Assembly (NCBI RefSeq): GCF_000721265.1
Contig: NZ_JOFZ01000002.1
Span: forward strand, 124,001-188,000
Reading direction: 5' to 3'
DNA: 64,000 bases
Origin: Streptomyces sp. NRRL F-5126
Lineage (GTDB): Bacteria > Actinomycetota > Actinomycetes > Streptomycetales > Streptomycetaceae
In this document: positions 8,681 through 18,600 of the stretch, one piece after another
How the letters are laid out: every line of letters begins with the position of its first letter
Position numbering within the stretch: the stretch's first letter is position 1
The notes under the pieces: generated by a model
Told to the model about the DNA's origin: nothing
The model's database searches: none
Seen by the model: the letters and a program-made list of their open reading frames with translations, nothing else
Made by a program: the position numbers and the translations under genes

Positions 8681-11600
8681 ATGTCCGGCGAGCGGTCACA
8701 GCGCGGCCCCGCACCGGGGCAGGACAGACGTACCGCACCCGCGCAGGACCAGCCCCCGGCGCAGGGGGCCGGGCGGCGCGCCGCGCTGTCCGGATTCGTC
8801 GCGCGGCTGCGCCAGGCGGGCCTCGACCCGGACGCGCGCCAGCTGTGCGACGCGCTCTGGCTCGCCGGACACCTGCCGTGCGGGCCACGGGACGAGCGGC
8901 CCGAGGACGACGCACACCCGCCCGGGGTACCCGGGGAGGCACAGGACGGTGCACGCCCGGGCGAAAACGGCCCGAAGGGCGTGACAGGCGCCGCGGGAGA
9001 CGGGAACACTGCCCCCGTGAACGGCACAGGAGCACCCGGCCATCCGCGCCGTGCGGCCGACCCGCGCATCGCCCTCGGCGCGCCCCGCCAGGGGCTGCCG
9101 GGCGGCGGCAGCACCGCGGACGTGCCGGGGCGCGGCGGCCCGTCCGCGGGCCGCGGCCCGCGGGGGGCGGCCCGCCAGGGCGGCGCCCTGCTGCCCCTCG
9201 GCGTGCCCGCCGCCGGGGCCCTGCCCGGCACGCTCGAACTCCAGCGCGCGCTGCGCCCGCTGCAGCGCTACCGGCCCGCCACCGCGCCCGTCGAGAACAT
9301 CCTGGACGAGACGGCCACGGCCGAGCTGTCGGCACGCGCGGGCGGACTGATCATGCCCGTCCACCGGGCCGCCGGCCGCCCCGAGGTGGACCTCCAGCTC
9401 GTGATGGACGTGTCGTCCTCGATGCGGGTGTGGCAGCGTCTCGTCGCCGAACTCGAAGAGATATTCAGCCATTTGGGCGCCTTCCGCAATGTCGAGGTGC
9501 GGTACCTGCACGAGGGCCAGGACGGCGAGCCCGCCGTCTCGAGCGCCCTCGACCCGCGTGCGTCGGCGCTCGGTCCCACCGACCGCCTCGCCGACCCCAC
9601 GGGCAGCAGGATCACGGTCCTCGTCAGCGACTGCGCGGGCCCCCTGTGGTACAGCGGCCAGGCGCACCGCCTGCTGTACCGGCTGTCCGGGCAGGGCCCC
9701 GTCGCGGTGCTCCAGCCACTGCCCCAGCGGCTGTGGTCGCGCACGGGCCTGCCCGTCACGTACGGCGTGCTCGCGCGCGGCGAGGGCGCCGGCTCCGCGA
9801 CGCTCCGCCTGGTCGGCGGGAATCCGCCGGCGCGCGCCGAGGGCGCGGTGGCTGTCCCCGTCCTGCCGCCCGTGCCCGCGTCGCTCGCCGCCTGGGCCCG
9901 GCTGCTGTCGGGCGGCGGTGCGGGGCACACCGACGGGGCGGTCGGCTGGGTGCGCCCCGACCAGAGCGCCACGCCCCAGCCGCGCGTCGGGCGGCCGCTG
10001 CACGCGGCGCAGGTGGTCCGCAGGTTCCGCTCCGCCGCCTCCCGGGACGCGGGCCGGCTCGCCGGATACCTGGCGGCCGCCCCGCTGTACATGCCCGTGA
10101 TGCAGCTCGTGCAGCGCACGATGCTGCCGGACTCCGGCCCCGCCGAGCTGGCGGAGGTGCTGCTCGGCGGGCTCCTGCGGCTCGACAGGCAGGCGCCGTC
10201 CGAGGGCGGCCCCTGGTACGTGTTCGAGCCCGGCGTCCAGGACGAACTGCTCGCGCCGCTCACGCGCGAGGAGGCCATGCTCGTCCTGAAGCACTGCTCC
10301 GAGTACATCGAGCGGCACTTCGGCAAGGGCAGCTGGAACTTCCCGGCCGTCGCCGCCGCGCAGCTCGACAGCGGGCGCTCGGGCACCGACTGGCCGCTGC
10401 CGCGGTCCGGCTACGGCGCGGGGAGGCTGTCCGCGGACGGCGAGGGCGCGGACACGGCGCGGGCCCGCCGCGCCGGGTCGGCGGTGCCGCACCCGTTCGC
10501 CGAGGTCGCGGCCCATGTACTGGAGCAGTTCATGCCGCTGCCCGACCGCTTCGTCCCTGAGCCGGGCGAGGGTCCCACCGCGCCGGACGCGGTCAACTCC
10601 GCGTGGAGCCTGGTCAGGGACTACGAGGCGGACGGCATGGTGCAGCACCTCGTCGACGCCGTCCAGTTGCTGCGCCGTGCGCTGCAGGCAGACGTGGAGC
10701 AAGGGGAGGAGGGGGAGGACGGCTCCGGCGGGGAGGACCGTACCGCCGTGCGCACCACGCTGGCGTCCTGCCTGCTGCGGCTGTGGGAGGTGCAGGGCGG
10801 CGCCGGGCTGCTCAAGGAGGCGGAGCGGGCGGCTCGCTCGGCCATCGACCGCTCAGGCGGCGCACGCGGGCGCGCGGTGCTCGCCGGGATCCTGCACGCG
10901 GCGGCTGACGACCTGATCAGGCGCGGCGACGCCGGCGGCGCCCTCGCGCTGCTCCAGCGCGCCGACCGCGAGTACAGCTTCGCCTGCGCGGCGCCCGGCA
11001 TGGCACCGGCCGACGCCCTGCGGCTGACGCTGGAGCGGGTGCGGGCGCTGGAGACCGAGTGGCGCCTCGGCCACGACAGTGCCCTGCTGCAGAGCGCGGT
11101 CGGCATGCTGGAGGCGTTCTCCGACAGCTGGCCCGACCAGCGCGACCGCCCGGCGGCCCTGCCCCTCGCGCTCGGCCGCACGCTGCTGCGCCTCTCGGGT
11201 GCCACGGAGGACGCCGAGCAGGCACAGCTGTACGCGAAGCAGGCGGCGCGCTCGCTGCGCACGGCGCTGGGCGCGCAGGACGGCGCCGCGCAGACGGGCG
11301 GCACGCAGGCAACCACCGTGCTGGACCTCGCGGACGCCCTGCTGGCGTCGGGAGACGGCCTCGACGACGGGCTCGCGCTCGTCGGCCGCGCGCTCGGCAT
11401 CGTCCGCGACGAGCGGCTGAGCGCGCGGCTCAGGCTCAGGGAGGGCCGCATCAGGGTCGCCAGGTACGAGAGCGGCGCGGACGCCGCGGCGGCGGGCGAC
11501 GTCACGGAACTCCAGGAGGCGATCAGGGCGTTCGAGCTCGCGGCCCGCGGCATCCCGCGCGACACCCCGGCCCACGCGGGCGTGCTCGCGGAGTGGGGCA

Positions 11601-12196
11601 GCGCCCTCCTCGGGCGCGCCACCCTGCCGGACGGGCCGGGACACGTGTACGCGGCGGTGCAGGTCCTGCGCGACTGCAGGGCCGAGACGGCGCCGGACGA
11701 CCCGCACCTGGCGGGCCGTCTGCTGATGCTGGGGCGGGCGCTGATGATCCGGCACAGGATCGCGGAGGACCGGGTGGACCTGCGGGAGGCCGAGTACCTG
11801 TTCGGGCTGGCCGCCCGCGAGGCGCGCGACCCGCTCACCCGGGCCGGATGCCGGCTCGAACTGGGCGAGGCACGCTTCGACGCGCACCGCGTGCTGCAGC
11901 GGCCGACCCGGCTCGACGAGGCGGCCGAAGCGTTCAGGGACGCGGCGGAGGCGGCGCGGGCGGCCGAGGACGAGGCCGGCGGCGGGACGCCGGCGCGCGA
12001 CGCCAGGGCGCGGGAGGCCGTCGTCATCCAGGCGCGCGCGCACCACGGGCGCGGCAGGACGTACGAGGAGGCGCGGCGGCCCCGTGCGGCGCGTGAGGCG
12101 TACCGCGCCGCGAGCGAGCAGTGGCGCAAACTCCCCGAAGGCGGCGGCGAGGAGGCGCGCAGGACGCTGGACCGTCTGGCGGAGCTGGAGAGTTGA
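8681..12196 (+). CDS. vWA domain protein with SAV_2336-type N-terminus and TPR-like C-terminus
   Basis: A 1171-residue protein. Residues 33-70 (SGFVARLRQAGLDPDARQLC) match the N-terminal domain of SAV_2336-like proteins, followed by about 130 low-complexity residues. The vWA domain starts near residue 236 with an intact MIDAS start, DVSSS at 243-247, and continues through ITVLVSDCAGPLW. The last 500 residues are Ala/Arg/Leu-rich helical repeats resembling TPRs. The start ATG follows TGAGGG and lies seven bases after moxR, so the genes are co-transcribed. It is the third member of the vWA-MoxR-VMAP set and probably couples the ATPase to clients through Mg2+-dependent binding at the MIDAS. Confidence 0.85.
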   Translation: MSGERSQRGPAPGQDRRTAPAQDQPPAQGAGRRAALSGFVARLRQAGLDPDARQLCDALWLAGHLPCGPRDERPEDDAHPPGVPGEAQDGARPGENGPKGVTGAAGDGNTAPVNGTGAPGHPRRAADPRIALGAPRQGLPGGGSTADVPGRGGPSAGRGPRGAARQGGALLPLGVPAAGALPGTLELQRALRPLQRYRPATAPVENILDETATAELSARAGGLIMPVHRAAGRPEVDLQLVMDVSSSMRVWQRLVAELEEIFSHLGAFRNVEVRYLHEGQDGEPAVSSALDPRASALGPTDRLADPTGSRITVLVSDCAGPLWYSGQAHRLLYRLSGQGPVAVLQPLPQRLWSRTGLPVTYGVLARGEGAGSATLRLVGGNPPARAEGAVAVPVLPPVPASLAAWARLLSGGGAGHTDGAVGWVRPDQSATPQPRVGRPLHAAQVVRRFRSAASRDAGRLAGYLAAAPLYMPVMQLVQRTMLPDSGPAELAEVLLGGLLRLDRQAPSEGGPWYVFEPGVQDELLAPLTREEAMLVLKHCSEYIERHFGKGSWNFPAVAAAQLDSGRSGTDWPLPRSGYGAGRLSADGEGADTARARRAGSAVPHPFAEVAAHVLEQFMPLPDRFVPEPGEGPTAPDAVNSAWSLVRDYEADGMVQHLVDAVQLLRRALQADVEQGEEGEDGSGGEDRTAVRTTLASCLLRLWEVQGGAGLLKEAERAARSAIDRSGGARGRAVLAGILHAAADDLIRRGDAGGALALLQRADREYSFACAAPGMAPADALRLTLERVRALETEWRLGHDSALLQSAVGMLEAFSDSWPDQRDRPAALPLALGRTLLRLSGATEDAEQAQLYAKQAARSLRTALGAQDGAAQTGGTQATTVLDLADALLASGDGLDDGLALVGRALGIVRDERLSARLRLREGRIRVARYESGADAAAAGDVTELQEAIRAFELAARGIPRDTPAHAGVLAEWGSALLGRATLPDGPGHVYAAVQVLRDCRAETAPDDPHLAGRLLMLGRALMIRHRIAEDRVDLREAEYLFGLAAREARDPLTRAGCRLELGEARFDAHRVLQRPTRLDEAAEAFRDAAEAARAAEDEAGGGTPARDARAREAVVIQARAHHGRGRTYEEARRPRAAREAYRAASEQWRKLPEGGGEEARRTLDRLAELES

Positions 12197-12219
12197 GCGT
12201 TCAATGGTGATAGTTGGTT

Positions 12220-12249
12220 GTGAACGACCGTGAACGACGGTGAGCGACC
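12220..12249 (+). repeat. Three tandem 10-bp direct repeats before fxsA
   Basis: GTGAACGACC, GTGAACGACG and GTGAGCGACC follow each other without gaps, 24 bases after the vWA stop and about 100 bases before fxsA. One unit per helical turn suits side-by-side protein binding. No convincing -35/-10 pair could be fixed next to them. Confidence 0.6.
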
Positions 12250-12352
12250 GCAATTGGCGACTTGCTGAACGGTTTTGATTGCCTGCCTGCGAGTACGGCA
12301 GGAGGCGGAGCACGCACACGCGACATACGTGCGTCGACCACGGGGAGAGACG

Positions 12353-12601
12353 ATGACCGAACCGCTGAGCCACGCAGCCCGCGCCACGAGCCACGACGCC
12401 GCGGACGGCGAAGGGCCGCCCCAGGCGGCCGGAGGCGGGGAGGAGGAGGCGGCGGGCGCGCTGCCCGACCTCTCCGAGGTCGACCTGGAGACCCTGCGCA
12501 CGCTCGACCACCCCGTACTCACCGAGATGGTCGCCGAACTGCGCGAGCGCGCAGAACGCCCGCGCGAGATGCTCTGGGGCTTCACCAGCTCCCCGTTCTG
12601 A
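12353..12601 (+). CDS. fxsA: FxSxx-COOH-type RiPP precursor peptide
   Basis: An 82-residue protein with a long acidic leader, a conserved-looking recognition segment (LPDLSEVDLETLRTLDHPVL, then TEMVAELRERAE) and the C-terminus LWGFTSSPF. FxsA peptides are substrates of the radical SAM maturase FxsB, which in studied members of this class links a Phe ring to the beta carbon of a Ser two residues on, giving a three-residue cyclophane. Here the F-T-S triplet is present, but three residues follow the Ser where the named FxSxx-COOH motif has two. The start ATG follows GGGGAGAG. fxsB lies about 210 bases downstream on the same strand. Confidence 0.85.
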   Translation: MTEPLSHAARATSHDAADGEGPPQAAGGGEEEAAGALPDLSEVDLETLRTLDHPVLTEMVAELRERAERPREMLWGFTSSPF

Positions 12602-12809
12602 CCGGCATGTGCCGGTGGCACCGGCAGCGCGGCCGGAGTGCCGGACAGCCGTACGATTTCGGTCCCGGCTGCTCATGAACCGGACAACATCTCCGGCCAC
12701 CGGTTCGGACGCCCGCGCGGCAGACATATCCCGTCTCGTAGGTATCCGCACCGAAGCGAACGGGCCGACCCGCGCCGCTTCGCGGGTCGCACAGCATCGG
12801 GGGTTCTTC

Positions 12810-14006
12810 GTGACTGGCAGGGTGACGCCGGAGGACACCGGCACGCCCGTTCCCTTCGCCCAGTTCATCGTGAAGGCGCACGGCAGGTGCAACCTCGCCT
12901 GCCGCTACTGCTACCTGTACGAGGGCCCCGACACGTCCTGGCGCGCCCGCCCCGCCCGCGCGAGCGACGCCGTGCTCGACCGCACCGCGTCCAGGATCGC
13001 CGAGCACGCGCGCGCCCACGCCCTGCCCGCCGTCGCGCTGGTCCTGCACGGCGGCGAACCGCTGCTCGCCGGGACCGGCCGGCTCGCCGCGTTCACCGGC
13101 CTGGTGCGCGAGCGCGTTCCGGCCGGGTGCCACGTACGGGCGAGCGTCCAGACCAACGCCACCCTCCTCGACGCCCGCAGGATCGACACGCTCGCCCGGC
13201 ACGGGCTGCGCGTCGGCGTCAGCCTCGACGGCGGACTGCCCGCACACAACGCGCTGCGCGTCGACCACGCGGGGCGCCCGTCGTGGGCCGCGGCCGAGCG
13301 CGGTGTGCGGCTGCTCGCGCGCCGCGCGCCGGGCGCGTACGCGGGCGTCCTGACCGTCGTCGACCCGCGCACCGACCCCGTCGAGGTGTACGAATCGCTG
13401 CTGGCGCTCGAACCACCGGTGCTCGACCTGCTGCTGCCGCACGGCAACTGGACGGCACCGCCGCCAGGACTGCCTCCCGGCGACCCGGACACCGCCGGCC
13501 CGCGCACCGCGCGCCCCACCCCGTACGGCGACTGGCTGTGCGCCGTCTTCGACCGCTGGTTCGACGCGGGGCGTCGCGAGGTGCGCATCCGGCTGTTCGA
13601 GGAGTGCCTCGGCCTGCTGCTCGGCTTCCCCGGCGCCACCGAGTCGCTCGGCCTCGACCCGCTGAACTCGGTCGTCGTGGAGACCGACGGCTCGATCGAG
13701 CAGGTCGACTCGGTGAAGTCCGCGTACGAAGGCGCCGCCGCGACCGGCCTCGACGTGTTCCGCCACAGCTTCGACGAGGCGCTGCGCCACCCGGCCGTCG
13801 CCGCCCGGCAGGCGGGGGCGGCCGCGCTCGCCCCCGCCTGCGTCGCCTGCCCGCTCGTCACCGTGTGCGGCGGCGGCCACTACGCCCACCGCTACCTGGC
13901 AGGCGCGGGCTTCCGCCACCCGTCCGTCTACTGCGCCGACCTCGAACGGCTGATCCGGCACACCGCGGCGCGGCTCGCGGCGGCCGCCGTGGGGAGCGGC
14001 ACGTGA
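12810..14006 (+). CDS. fxsB: FxsB-family cyclophane-forming radical SAM/SPASM peptide maturase
   Basis: About 398 residues. The radical SAM cluster motif is C27-x3-C31-x2-C34 in GRCNLACRYCYLYEG, binding a 4Fe-4S cluster that cleaves S-adenosylmethionine. A SPASM-like auxiliary-cluster region lies near the C-terminus (ACVACPLVTVCGGGHYAHRY). The family modifies the C-terminal Phe-x-Ser of FxsA. The start GTG is preceded by TCGGGGG; an open frame extends up to 12609, so a longer N-terminus is possible. Many FxsB proteins carry a fused C-terminal hydrolase-like extension; here the protein ends after SPASM and a separate HExxH gene overlaps its stop by four bases (GTGA). Confidence 0.88.
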   Translation: MTGRVTPEDTGTPVPFAQFIVKAHGRCNLACRYCYLYEGPDTSWRARPARASDAVLDRTASRIAEHARAHALPAVALVLHGGEPLLAGTGRLAAFTGLVRERVPAGCHVRASVQTNATLLDARRIDTLARHGLRVGVSLDGGLPAHNALRVDHAGRPSWAAAERGVRLLARRAPGAYAGVLTVVDPRTDPVEVYESLLALEPPVLDLLLPHGNWTAPPPGLPPGDPDTAGPRTARPTPYGDWLCAVFDRWFDAGRREVRIRLFEECLGLLLGFPGATESLGLDPLNSVVVETDGSIEQVDSVKSAYEGAAATGLDVFRHSFDEALRHPAVAARQAGAAALAPACVACPLVTVCGGGHYAHRYLAGAGFRHPSVYCADLERLIRHTAARLAAAAVGSGT

Positions 14007-15502
14007 ACTCCAGCCTGAACACCGCCGAGCGCACGCCGCCCGCCGCCTCGGGCGCGCCCCCGTTCCCCGCGCGGCTGCTGCGCGAACTCGGCCGCACCGA
14101 AGGCGGCCACGACGCCATCGCCCTGCTCGTACGCGACCAGCGGGCACGCAGGACCGTACGTCTCAGGGCAGTGCTCGACGCGGCCGCCGCCGCCCCCGCC
14201 GACGTCTGCCCCCCCGCCGCCCTCGACCGGCTGCGGGAGCACTGGGCGCTGCTCGAAGCGGCCGAGCGCGCCGACAGGGCCGCCGTGCGCGGCGTCCTGC
14301 TGCACCCGCTCATCGGGCCCTGGGCGCAGCGCTGCCTGTACGGGCTCACCGCGGCCGGGCCGGGGGCCGTCCACGAACACGCCCAGGACCTCGATCACTT
14401 CGGCGCGCTCGCCGCCGCCGCGGCGGCCCGCGCGGGAGCGCCGTTCGCCACGCGCCTGACCGCGCACGGCGACCTGCTCGTCCTGCCCACGCTCGGCGCG
14501 CTGCGCACCCACCCGGGTGCCAGTGTCGAGCTGGCCTCGGACGGCGAAGGACTGACACTGCGGCAGGGACCCGCGACCCCCACCGTCACCGTGCGCACGT
14601 CAGGCGGACGCGCCCGCTCCGACGCCCCGCGCTGGCTGCCGCTCTCCACCCTCCCGGGCCTGCTGCCTGGCGCGCCCGCGGTGGTCCTCGACGACCTCGA
14701 CCCCTACCGCACCGCGGGCAGCGGCCTCGAACGGCACGGCCTCGGTGCCGTCACCCGACTCGACGCGGCGGCACGCGCCGCCTGGGCCGCCTCGTGGGCC
14801 GGCACGGAGGCCGTCCTGAGCATCGGCGGGGCGCACCGCACCACGGAGGCGGCGCTCCTGCTGCGCTGCCTCGTGCCGCTCGCCCGGCCGCCGGGCACGG
14901 GGCCCACGGGGGAGACCGCGTCCCACTGCAGCGGCACACGGCGCGAGGCGTTCGGCGCGGTGCTGTGCAGCCGGCCGTCCACCCCCGCCTACTTCGCGGC
15001 CACGCTCGTGCACGAACTGCAGCACACCAAGCTGTCCGCGCTCAGCGCGGCCGTCCGGTTGCACGACGAGGGCCCGGCGGAGGCGTACTTCGCGCCCTGG
15101 CGCACCGATCCGCGCCCCTTCGACGGGCTGCTCCAGGGCGCCTACTCGCACCTCGCGCTCGCCGACTACTGGCAGCGCTACGCACTCGCCGCGCGCTCCA
15201 CCACGAGTCGCGACCTGGCCTGGGCGGAGCACGCCCGCTGCGCCGAACAGGTGGCGGCGGTCCTGCCGGTGCTCGACGCGTCCCGCGCGCTCACGCCGGA
15301 AGGCCGCGTCCTCGTCGACGAGATGACCGCCGCGTTCGGCCGCCTGGCGGACGCCCCGCCACCGGCAGGCCACGCGGCGCGCGCCCGCGCCTACGTCTCG
15401 ACCGCACGGGCCATCTGGCGCCAGCGCCACCACAGCGGTGGGGGCGGGGAACAGGCGCGCCGCGACGCGCGGGGCGCCACCGGGGGGCGACCGGACGCAT
15501 GA
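14003..15502 (+). CDS. HExxH motif-containing peptide-modifying enzyme of the Fxs system
   Basis: A 499-residue protein beginning with GTG inside the fxsB stop. The diagnostic HELQH is at residues 337-341 in LVHELQHTKLSALSAAV, with a Glu-rich segment downstream (HDEGPAEAYFAPW) that may supply a third metal ligand. The family occurs beside FxsB-type maturases. It was first described only as an HExxH putative peptide-modification protein; some members are now annotated as Fe(II)/2-oxoglutarate-dependent peptide beta-hydroxylases, so it should not be assumed to be a protease. The first 300 residues are helical and Ala-rich without a motif I recognise. Its probable substrate is FxsA. Confidence 0.82.
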   Translation: MNSSLNTAERTPPAASGAPPFPARLLRELGRTEGGHDAIALLVRDQRARRTVRLRAVLDAAAAAPADVCPPAALDRLREHWALLEAAERADRAAVRGVLLHPLIGPWAQRCLYGLTAAGPGAVHEHAQDLDHFGALAAAAAARAGAPFATRLTAHGDLLVLPTLGALRTHPGASVELASDGEGLTLRQGPATPTVTVRTSGGRARSDAPRWLPLSTLPGLLPGAPAVVLDDLDPYRTAGSGLERHGLGAVTRLDAAARAAWAASWAGTEAVLSIGGAHRTTEAALLLRCLVPLARPPGTGPTGETASHCSGTRREAFGAVLCSRPSTPAYFAATLVHELQHTKLSALSAAVRLHDEGPAEAYFAPWRTDPRPFDGLLQGAYSHLALADYWQRYALAARSTTSRDLAWAEHARCAEQVAAVLPVLDASRALTPEGRVLVDEMTAAFGRLADAPPPAGHAARARAYVSTARAIWRQRHHSGGGGEQARRDARGATGGRPDA

Positions 15503-15625
15503 ACCTTCCGGTGTGTCCGCGCCCAACCGCACGGCGTAGCCCCTTCATGCACCCTCCGTCGCCCTCCAGGCCGTAAGCTCGACGGTATGTCAGGTGCGCC
15601 CAACACGACGCGGGGAGACGGTTGA

Positions 15626-18600
15626 ATGCCCGGAGCACGCAAGAGGGTTGCAGAGTCCGGGCCGCAGACCGTGACGATCAGTTTCGCCGGGTACAACCGC
15701 GTGTGGGCGGCCTGGATAGGGGATCGTCTGGAGCGCCGCGGGCACGCCGTCGTCTACCAGCGGTGGGACCCCCAGGAGGGCACACCGCTCGCCGACTCGC
15801 TGCGCGCCCTCACGCTCGCGCCAGGACCCGTGCTGGTCATCCTGTCCACCTGGTACTTCCAGCTCGGCCCCCGCACCCAGGCCGAGTGGCACACGGCGCT
15901 GACCGAGGTGGTGGCATCGGAACCCGGCCGCTTCGCCGCCGTCTCCGTCACCACCGACGCGCTGCCGCCCGCCACCGCCGTCTTCGCCGCCGCCGACCTC
16001 ACCACCGTCGGCGAGCAGGAGGCCGAGCGCCGCGTACTGGCCAGGCTCGGCATGCCGGCCGACCCGCTGCCCGCCACCGCGGGCACGCGCAAGGGGCCGC
16101 GGTTCCCCAACGACCCGTCCGACGTGTGGGGCGGCGTCCCCCGCCGCAACACCCGCTTCACCGGCCGGGAGCCGCTGCTGAACGACGCGTACCACGCGCT
16201 CAAGAGCGCCGAGGAGAGCGCCCGGGTCGTGACCCTCCACGGCATGTCGGGCGTCGGCAAGACGCAACTCGCCGCCGAGTACGTCTACCGCTTCGGCGCC
16301 GAGTACGACGTGGTGTGGTGGGTCGCGGCCGACAAGCGGGCAGTCTGCCGCCAGCGTCTCGCCCAACTCGCTCCGGAACTCGGCCTGTCCACCGGCGTCG
16401 ACTACGGCGAGCGGCTGCGCGCCACCCGCATCGCCCTGCGCAAGGGCGACCCGTACGGGCGGTGGCTGATCGTGTTCGACGGCGCCGACGACCCCGAGGA
16501 GATCTGGGACCTCGTCCCCGAGGGCCCGGGCGACGTGCTGATCACCGCACGCAACCCCGACTGGGCGCAGCACAACAGCCTCCTCCTCGAAGTGCCCGCC
16601 TACGACCGCGACGAGTCCGTCTCCTTCGTCCTGCGCCGCGCACCGCGGCTGACCGCGCGCGAGGCCGACCGCCTCGCCGAGGCGCTCGAAGACCTCCCGC
16701 TGCTGCTCGACCAGACCGCCGGCTGGCTCAACGACTCCGACATGACCGTCGACGAGTACATCGCGCTGCTGGAGCAGGAGGGCATCGACGAGGACGTCGT
16801 GCGGGTCTCCCGCGACTTCCCGACCCCCTTCCGCACGAGCTGGTCGATACTGCTGAACAGGCTCAGGGAGACCGTCCCCGAGGCCGTCACCCTGCTGCGC
16901 CTGTGCGCGTTCTTCGCACCCGGCGCCATCCCCGTGCGCCTGGTGCGCGACCTGCCGGCCGACGAGCTGCCCGAGTCCCTGCGCGGGCTCGTCGGCAACT
17001 CCGTGCGCTGGGCGGCCGCCATCAACAAGCTCCGCCAGTACGCCGTCGTGCGCGCCGCCGGTGTCGGCGACCGCGAGATCCACGAGACGATGCCGGAGGG
17101 CCTCGGCGCCGTGCCGGGCGACACCCTCTACATGCACCGGCTCGTGCACCAGATCATCCGGCAGGACATGCCGCAGGAGGAGCACGACGAGCTGATCGAG
17201 GTCGTGCGGCGCGCCCTCGCGGCCGCCGACCCGGGGCAGCCCACCGACTCCAGGATGTGGCCGGAGTACGCGGAGATCGTGCCCCATCTCAAGTGGGCCG
17301 ACGTCCTGCAGACCACCAGCCCCGCCATGCACACCCTGGTGCTCGACTGCCTCCAGTACATGTACTACTCGGGCGAGTACACGCCGGGCATCACGCTCAG
17401 CACCCGCGCGATGGACGCGTGGAAGGCGCAGCTCGGTGACACCCACCCGCGCATCTGGGACCTCACCCACAACTACGCCAACCTGCTGCGCGCGGTGGGG
17501 GACTACGCCCACTGCGAGGCGATCGAGCGCACCGCCGTCAACTACCTCAGGGAGAACCACGGGGCCAGCGACCTCACCCACCTGAGGGCGGCCGGCAGCC
17601 TCGCGGCCGACCTGCGCGGCCTGGGCCGCTACGACGAGGCCCTCACCATCTCGTACTGGGTGCTCGACGCCTACCTGGACCTGCTCGGCGAGCAGGACGC
17701 CCGCACCCTGAACGCGCAGAACAACGCGGCCGTCTCGCTGCGCCTGCTCGGGCGGTACCAGGACGCACTCGACCTGGACATGAAGACCCTCATCGCGCGG
17801 CGGCGCCTGCTCAAGCCCCGCCACCGCTGGTCGCTCTTCTCCGAGATCCACGTCTCCAGCGACCAGCGCCTGCTCGGCCGCTACAACGAGGCGGAGTCGC
17901 TCCAGGCGCAGAGCGTCCGGGTGCACCGGTTCGTCCTCGGCTCCGACAACCCGCAGACGCTGAACGCCGAGCACAGCCTCGCCCTGGCCCTCTACCGCAT
18001 CGGTCGGCGACGGGAAGCGGCCGAGCTGTTCACCGGCGTACTCGAACGCAGCGAGCGGGTACTCGGCGAGGGCCACCCCGACACCCTGCGGTTCGCGGCC
18101 GCGCAGAGCTGCTTCGCCCGCGAGCACGGCGACATCGACCAGGCCAGGGAAATAAGCGAACGGGTGGTGGACGGCTACACGCTGCTGCTCGGCGCCGCCC
18201 ACCCGTTCGCGGTGGGCACCCGGTCCAACCAGGCCCTGATCATGCGGGCCGTCGGCGAGCGCGACCAGGCACGCGAGCTGGCCGAGCAGGCGCTCGCCGG
18301 GATGCGCGCCGCGGTCGGCGACGACCATCCGTGGACGCTGGGCTGCGCCATCAACGCGTCGGAGATGCGCAGCCTGCGCGGCGACGTCGAATCGGCGGCG
18401 GAGCTGAGCGCGGACACGGCGTCCCGGGCGGCCGAGGCGCTGGGCCGCACGCACCCGCTCACGCTGTCGGCCCGCGTCGCGGTGGCCGCGGACCTGCGCA
18501 CCCTCGGCGACCGCCAGGCGGCCGACAAGACGGAGGCGGAGGCGCTGGAGGACCTGTCCTCGACGCTGGGCCCCCAGCACCCGCACACGATGTCGGCACG

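Noticed and set aside
12220..12249. The triple 10-bp repeat as part of a CRISPR array
   Set aside because: There are no spacers between the units, the units are too short, and there are no cas genes.
12602..12809. A possible second precursor peptide or N-terminal extension between fxsA and fxsB
   Set aside because: Frames here have no FxS-type C-terminus and no ribosome site. The GTG at 12810 with GGGGG upstream is the better fxsB start, though a longer form cannot be excluded.
15590..18586. A long minus-strand open frame opposite fxsT
   Set aside because: No domains; the plus strand has TIR-like, NB-ARC and TPR motifs.
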